Shown: in pieces, positions 59,592 to 64,000 of the stretch
Layout: each line of letters begins with the position of its first letter
Numbering within the stretch: position 1 is the first letter of the stretch
DNA from: DATMAM01 sp035559995
GTDB lineage: Bacteria > Desulfobacterota > Binatia > UBA9968
Assembly (NCBI GenBank): GCA_035559995.1
Contig: DATMAM010000040.1
Coordinates: 1-64,000 of the forward strand
Length of the DNA: 64,000 bases
Direction: 5' to 3'
Program-made: the position numbers and the translations under genes
The notes under the pieces: model-generated
Databases searched by the model: none
The model's input: the letters and a program-made list of their open reading frames with translations, nothing else
Told to the model about the DNA's origin: nothing

Positions 59592-61403
59592 TTACTTCCG
59601 GCCCGCCTGCGGCAGGACCTTCTTTCGCAGCCGGATCGATTGCGGCGTGACCTCGACCAGCTCGTCCTCGGCGATCCATTCGATCGCCTCCTCCAGCCCC
59701 ATTTCGCGGTGCGGCGTGATCAAGATGTTCTCGTCCCGGCCGGCCGCGCGAATGTTCGTCAGCTTCTTTTCCCGGCAGATATTCACGTTGAGATCGTTGT
59801 CGCGCGCGTACTCTCCGACGATCATTCCCTCGTAGACCCGCGTTCCGGGAGCGACAAACAACGTGCCTCGCTCTTGGAGGTGAAAGACGGCGTACGGCGT
59901 CGCGGTCCCCTCGCGGTCAGCGACCAGCGCGCCGTTGGTGCGCGCAGGAATCGGCCCGTGCCACTCAGCCCACCCGTCGAACAGCGCGTTCATGATGCCC
60001 GTGCCGCGAGTGTCCGTGAGAAAACGCGAGCGAAAGCCGATCAGGCCGCGCGCCGGAACCGAGAACTCCAGGCGCACCCTGCCGCCGCCGCCGTGGACCA
60101 TCTTGACCATCCTGCCGCGGCGTGCGGCCAAAAGTTGCGACACGATGCCGATATGCTCTTCCGGGACGTCGATGACCAGCAGCTCAATCGGCTCGTGAAC
60201 CGCGCCCGCGATCTCGCGGGTGATCACGCTCGGCTTTGAAACCTGCAGCTCGTAGCCCTCGCGGCGCATCGTTTCGATCACAATCGCGAGCTGGAACTCG
60301 CCGCGGCCGGTCACCTTGAAAGCGTCCGGCGAGGCGGTATCCTCGACGCGCACGCTCACGTTCTTGCGCTGCTCGTAAAAGAGCCGCTCGCGCAGCTTGC
60401 GCGAGGTCACGTAGTCGCCTTCCCTTCCCGCCCAGGGCGAGTTATTCGCGCTGAAGATCATCGCGATCGTCGGCTCATCGACGCGAAGCGGCGGCAGCGG
60501 CAGCGGATTTTCCCGGTCCGCGATCGTGTCGCCGATCTGGATTTCTTCGACTCCGGCGACGGCGACGATGTCTCCCGCGCTCGCCGACTCGAGCTCCACC
60601 CTCCGGAGCCCCTGCCAGCCAAAGACCTGCGTGATCTTCACCGGCTTGAGCGCGCCGCCCGCGCCGCAAAGCGTGTACCAGCCGGCGCGCAGAGCGCCGC
60701 TTTTGAGCCGCCCGATCGCGAGCCGCCCGACGTAGTCGTCGTAATCGAGATTGTTCGCCTGAAACTGCGTCGGCGCTTGCGCTTCGACGAGCGGCCCGGG
60801 AAGAGCGTTGACGATGAGCTCGAAGAGAGGCTTGAGGTCGGCTCCGGGCGCGCTCAGCTGCAGCGTCGCGCTACCCGCGCGTGCGTTCGTATACACGACC
60901 GGAAACTCGAGCTGCTCTTCTGTGGCGTCGAGGTCGATAAACAGATTGTAGATCTCGTCCAGCACCTCGTCCGGCCTGGCGTCGGCGCGGTCGATTTTGT
61001 TGATGCAGACGATCGGCGGGAGGCCCGCCTCCAGCGCCTTTTTGAGGACAAAGCGCGTCTGCGGCAGCGGCCCCTCCGAGGCGTCGACCAGAAGCATCAC
61101 GCCGTCGACCATGGCCAATGTCCGCTCCACCTCCCCGCCAAAATCGGCGTGGCCCGGCGTGTCGACGATGTTGATCTTCACGCCGGCGTAATCGATCGCG
61201 GTGTTCTTGGCGAGAATCGTGATGCCGCGCTCGCGCTCGAGATCGAGCGAATCCATGACGCGCTCGACGACCGTCTCGTTGGCGCGAAAGATGCCGCTCT
61301 GGCGGAGCATGCCGTCCACGAGAGTCGTTTTCCCGTGATCGACGTGCGCGATGATGGCGACATTGCGGAGATCGTCGCGGCGCTTGCATCCAGAACTATC
61401 CAT
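59592..61403 (-). CDS. typA: Ribosome-associated GTPase TypA/BipA
   Basis: 603 residues, the usual length. GTPase motifs: AIIAHVDHGKTTLVDGML (P-loop), GITILAKNTAID (switch I region), VDTPGHADFGGEVER and VCINKIDRADARPDEV. They are followed by an EF-G-like beta barrel domain, EF-G domains III and V (ALVADREGTATPYAVFHLQE, RGTLFVAPGTRVYEGMIVGE) and the BipA-specific C-terminal domain (NVNICREKKLTNIRAAGRDE). It acts on ribosome assembly and in stress and low-temperature growth. It stands alone and divergent from the phosphatase gene. Confidence 0.97.
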   Translation of the reverse strand: MDSSGCKRRDDLRNVAIIAHVDHGKTTLVDGMLRQSGIFRANETVVERVMDSLDLERERGITILAKNTAIDYAGVKINIVDTPGHADFGGEVERTLAMVDGVMLLVDASEGPLPQTRFVLKKALEAGLPPIVCINKIDRADARPDEVLDEIYNLFIDLDATEEQLEFPVVYTNARAGSATLQLSAPGADLKPLFELIVNALPGPLVEAQAPTQFQANNLDYDDYVGRLAIGRLKSGALRAGWYTLCGAGGALKPVKITQVFGWQGLRRVELESASAGDIVAVAGVEEIQIGDTIADRENPLPLPPLRVDEPTIAMIFSANNSPWAGREGDYVTSRKLRERLFYEQRKNVSVRVEDTASPDAFKVTGRGEFQLAIVIETMRREGYELQVSKPSVITREIAGAVHEPIELLVIDVPEEHIGIVSQLLAARRGRMVKMVHGGGGRVRLEFSVPARGLIGFRSRFLTDTRGTGIMNALFDGWAEWHGPIPARTNGALVADREGTATPYAVFHLQERGTLFVAPGTRVYEGMIVGEYARDNDLNVNICREKKLTNIRAAGRDENILITPHREMGLEEAIEWIAEDELVEVTPQSIRLRKKVLPQAGRK

Positions 61404-61594
61404 CGGCGCGATGTTTTCGCCGCGCCAAAGGGCGCGGCGCCTCTCCGTGGTGCTCCATTGTTCTTACTCTATGCCCGTTCGGTTATCAAAGGTTTCCCCG
61501 ATCCTTGCGCTTCCCCGCCGGTTGCTTTTCCCGGCCCTTTTCACCACAATCACGCTCGGCCTTGACTCGCAACCTTGCGCGGGAGGTTTTTGTC

Positions 61595-62209
61595 ATGCGG
61601 CCGGCAGAGCTGATCATCGTTCGTCACGGCGAGACCGTGTGGAATACCGAGCGCCGCTTCCAAGGGCACGAAGACAGTCCTCTCACGGCCAAAGGAATCG
61701 CCCAGGCCGAGGCGCTGGCTCGGCGGCTCGCGCGCCAGGCGTTTGGCGCGCTCTACAGCAGCGACCTCGGCCGCGCCCGCAAGACCGCCGAGATCATCGC
61801 CGCCCAGACCGGCCACGCGGTCGTTCCGGAGCCGCGTCTCCGCGAACGCGGCCTCGGCGTCTTTCAGGGTCTTACGAGCGACGAAATTAGAACCGGCTAC
61901 CCGCAAGCTTACGAGCGCTACCGCAGCCGCGAGCCGGACTTTGTCGTTCCCGGAGGCGAAAGCCTGCGCCAGCAAATCGCACGCAACATCTCATGCCTCG
62001 AAGATCTCGCAACGAAGCATCCGGGCGAAACCATCGTCGTTGTCACGCACGGCGGCGTTTTGAACGTCGTCTTCCGCCACACGCTCTCGATTCCGCTCGA
62101 CGCGCCGCGCCGCTTCGAGTTTGTGAACGGCAGTCTCAACGTCTTTGCCTTCGCGCAAGGATGCTGGACGCTGCGCACGTGGGGCGATACCGCCCACCTA
62201 ATCCCCTGA
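61595..62209 (+). CDS. Histidine phosphatase-family (phosphoglycerate-mutase-like) protein
   Basis: 204 residues from the ATG at 61595, GGGAGG 8 bp upstream. The catalytic site is LIIVRHGETVWNTERRFQGH with His10 as phospho-acceptor, plus SSDLGRARKTAEII, a catalytic acid in RLRERGLGVFQGL and the second His in VVVTHGGVLNVVFRH. Such enzymes are cofactor-independent-type phosphatases or dPGM-like mutases for sugar phosphates, cobalamin intermediates (CobC) and others. Substrate not readable. Followed 90 bp later by the VOC gene. Confidence 0.88.
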   Translation: MRPAELIIVRHGETVWNTERRFQGHEDSPLTAKGIAQAEALARRLARQAFGALYSSDLGRARKTAEIIAAQTGHAVVPEPRLRERGLGVFQGLTSDEIRTGYPQAYERYRSREPDFVVPGGESLRQQIARNISCLEDLATKHPGETIVVVTHGGVLNVVFRHTLSIPLDAPRRFEFVNGSLNVFAFAQGCWTLRTWGDTAHLIP

Positions 62210-62299
62210 TCGCGCGAAGAACGGAAGCCGCGCGTCACTCTCTTGACGAAGCTCCCCCGCTGCGGGACAATCCATCAACTTACCGCCACGGAGGTCCCC

Positions 62300-63100
62300 A
62301 TGTTCGCAAAACTCAAACACGCCGCGATCGTGAGTGAAAATTACGCGCTTCTCGGAAAATTCTACGAGAGCGTCTTCCAGATGCGCGTCGCCGGACGCGC
62401 GCGCCCGGAAAGCGCGGTCGCCGTCGGCGACGGCTACGTCGGGTTGAACATCAACCCGCGGCGCGCCGGCAGGCAGGCTGGGCTCGATCACTTCGGCTTC
62501 GAGGTCGAGGATGTGGAACAGGTTTTCGCGCGTTTCAAGCAGAAATACCCTTCCACCCGCGTGCTTAAAAGGCCGGGCAACAGGCCCTTTGCCGGCATCA
62601 GCACGCACGATCCCGCGGGAAACGTGTTCGATCTCTCCCAAAAAGGGATGGAGAATCGGACCGATGTCTACGAGGAGGGCGAGTGGCAGCAAGCGCGCGC
62701 CATCAGCCATCTGGCGTTGCGCGCCGTTGAGCCCGAGCGGCTCGCTGAGTTCTACGCGGACGTCTTCGAGCTTCGGCCAACGGAGAAGCCGGCCGGCGAT
62801 CCGAATTTCTATCTTTCCGACGGGCGCGTGACCTTGATGATCATGCCCTGGCAAATCACCGACTATGACGGGTCGGGCATCGAGCGCCCCGCCCTGGACC
62901 ATCTGGGCTTCCGCGTTGAGAATCTGGACCGGTTCAGGCGCGAGCTGGACGACATCGCGGCGAAAAATCACCACCTCTCGCCCAGCCCCGTGGGAAGCGG
63001 GCCGGAGGGAAAAAAGCGGCTCGAGCTTTTCAAGAAATGCCCGCTCGGAAAATTCCACATGGCGGACCCCGACGGCGTCTTGATCGACGTCGGCGACTGA
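62300..63100 (+). CDS. Two-module VOC-superfamily protein
   Basis: 266 residues from the ATG at 62300, GGAGG 4 bp before it. Two glyoxalase/dioxygenase-type modules: first with KLKHAAIVSENY, GLDHFGFEVEDVE and DPAGNVFDLSQ; second with ISHLALRAVEPERLAEFY, LDHLGFRVENLD and DPDGVLIDVGD. Each keeps the two His ligands, but the third ligand position reads Asp (FDLS, IDVG) rather than Glu. It could be an extradiol dioxygenase relative or a non-catalytic binding protein. A hairpin follows its stop. Confidence 0.75.
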   Translation: MFAKLKHAAIVSENYALLGKFYESVFQMRVAGRARPESAVAVGDGYVGLNINPRRAGRQAGLDHFGFEVEDVEQVFARFKQKYPSTRVLKRPGNRPFAGISTHDPAGNVFDLSQKGMENRTDVYEEGEWQQARAISHLALRAVEPERLAEFYADVFELRPTEKPAGDPNFYLSDGRVTLMIMPWQITDYDGSGIERPALDHLGFRVENLDRFRRELDDIAAKNHHLSPSPVGSGPEGKKRLELFKKCPLGKFHMADPDGVLIDVGD

Positions 63101-63118
63101 GGAAGTTTCTTCGCGCGC

Positions 63119-63140
63119 CCGCGGCGCCGACACGCCGCGG
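63119..63140. terminator. Possible hairpin after the VOC gene
   Basis: CCGCGGCG and CGCCGCGG form an 8-bp stem with a 6-nt loop 19 bp past the VOC stop, with a second palindrome GCGGCGGCCGCCGC and TTTCT directly behind it. The T-tract is weak, so termination is only suggested. Confidence 0.35.
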
Positions 63141-63190
63141 CGGCCGCCGCTTTCTCATAGCCGGGATGCGCAAGGCCGTCGAAGCATCTC

Positions 63191-64000
63191 ATGGAAAAGG
63201 ATCTCCGCGCCTTCATCGAACAGCTTCAGTCTCAAGGGCCCGAAGAATGGGTGCGGGTTACCAGGCCCGTCAGCCCCAAATATGAGGCAACGGCGCTCCT
63301 GTTCAAGCTGGAAGCCGAGTCCCGCTATCCGGCCGTTTTCTTCGAAAATCTCGCCGGCTTCGACATGCCCGCGATTACCAACCTCCACGCGACGCGAAAG
63401 CGACTTGCGCTCGCGCTCGGCGTCTCCGAGGCCGAGCTGGTCGACGAGTACAAGAGGCGCGAAAGCGCGCGCATCGCGCCGGCGGCCGTCGGTCACGGTC
63501 CGGTCAAGGAGGTGATCCGCCTCGGCCGGGAGGTCGATCTCAACCGATTTCCGCTCTTTACGCACTTCGACATCAACACCGCGCCCTACATCACGGCGGG
63601 AATTGTCGTGGCGCGCGATCCGATCTCCAAAGTTCGCAATCTGAGCTTTAACCGCGGCATGCTCACCGCCAAGAACCGGCTCCACATGCACCTCGCTCCG
63701 GGCATGCATCTGGCGCGTTGACAGCGCAACGCCGAGGACCGAGACGAGCCGCTGGAGATCGCGATTATCCTGGGAGTCCATCCCGCCTTCGCGCTCGGGG
63801 CTTTGGCGCTCGCGCCCTTCGAGGTCGATGAGTACGATATCATCGGCGGCATGCTCGGGGAGCCCGTTCCCCTGGTGAAGTGCGAAACCGTCGATCTCGA
63901 AGTGCCGGCCAACGCGGAAATCGTCCTCGAAGGCAAGATCCTGCCGCACGTGCGTGAAGACGAGGGCCCGTTCGGCGAGTACTCCGGCCATTCGGTCGGC
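63191..64000 (+). pseudogene. UbiD-family decarboxylase interrupted by an in-frame TGA (partial, right edge)
   Basis: From the ATG at 63191 the frame runs 176 codons (FIEQLQSQGPEEWVRVTRPV, NLHATRKRLALALGVSEAEL, FPLFTHFDINTAPYITAGIV) to a TGA at 63719-63721. The same frame continues without any further stop for 93 codons to base 64000, and the continuation is UbiD sequence: IILGVHPAFALGALALAPFE, IIGGMLGEPVPLVK, EIVLEGKILPH and EDEGPFGEYSGHSVG with the catalytic Glu motif. The break falls at R-stop-Q, where relatives have an ordinary residue. The simplest reading is a nonsense mutation or a sequencing error; read-through is also possible. Confidence 0.85.

Noticed and set aside
63719..63721. 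TGA read as selenocysteine or as a reassigned sense codon
   Set aside because: TGA ends other genes here normally, UbiD enzymes are not known selenoproteins, and no SECIS-like structure was evident.

Overview
This is a GC-rich (about 60-65% by eye) bacterial chromosome segment with no rRNA, phage or insertion-sequence genes. Its content is typical of uncultured soil or sediment lineages: many family III CoA-transferases, crotonase-fold enzymes, solute-binding proteins (SBPs), UbiD-type decarboxylases and thiamine-diphosphate (ThDP) enzymes. A lexA-imuA-imuB cassette with a myxobacteria-like LexA operator is compatible with a deltaproteobacterial, Binatota- or Rokubacteria-like host, but the window alone does not settle taxonomy.

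Layout. 1-2376: SOS cassette (imuB cut by the left edge, imuA, lexA with its operator). 2598-11176: minus-strand run with an LLM flavoenzyme, a split ThDP decarboxylase, a large ThDP enzyme, an amidohydrolase and three SBPs. 11292-18772: acyl-CoA dehydrogenase, three crotonases resembling p-hydroxycinnamoyl-CoA hydratase/lyase, a racemase-fold protein lacking its cysteines, an SBP and a hydrolase, interrupted by a truncated CBS gene next to a dispersed repeat. 19025-23917: small DNA-binding-like protein, tRNA-Arg, VOC protein, hydrolases and an Asp-box propeller. 23975-29776: tripartite tricarboxylate-type transporter (tctC-tctA-tctB) followed by a GlmL/MutL-like ATPase, with another SBP upstream. 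30051-35962: plus-strand catabolic set with two adjacent CoA-transferases, two crotonases, a strong terminator and a UbiD decarboxylase. 36074-44675: duplicated SBP genes around a cupin, a hydrolase and a divergent HxlR regulator/protoglobin pair. 44699-54889: UspA, an isochorismatase-like hydrolase, two fused double CoA-transferases, a REP array, a ThDP enzyme, a crotonase and a class II aldolase. 55069-64000: histidine kinase and response regulator, TAXI-type SBP, dienelactone hydrolase, TypA/BipA, a phosphatase, a VOC protein, and a second UbiD gene broken by an in-frame TGA and cut by the right edge.

How it fits together. The genes suggest uptake and CoA-dependent breakdown of carboxylated, probably aromatic, compounds: CoA transfer, hydration or lyase steps, oxidation, and prFMN- or ThDP-dependent decarboxylation. 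The most interesting pattern is a paired family III CoA-transferase that occurs three times. It is encoded once as two adjacent genes and twice as a single fusion. The first partner lacks the usual catalytic Asp position and the second keeps it. Also notable are about twelve SBP genes with only one membrane transporter, five of them without a signal peptide. All functions are inferred from sequence patterns; no database search was run.
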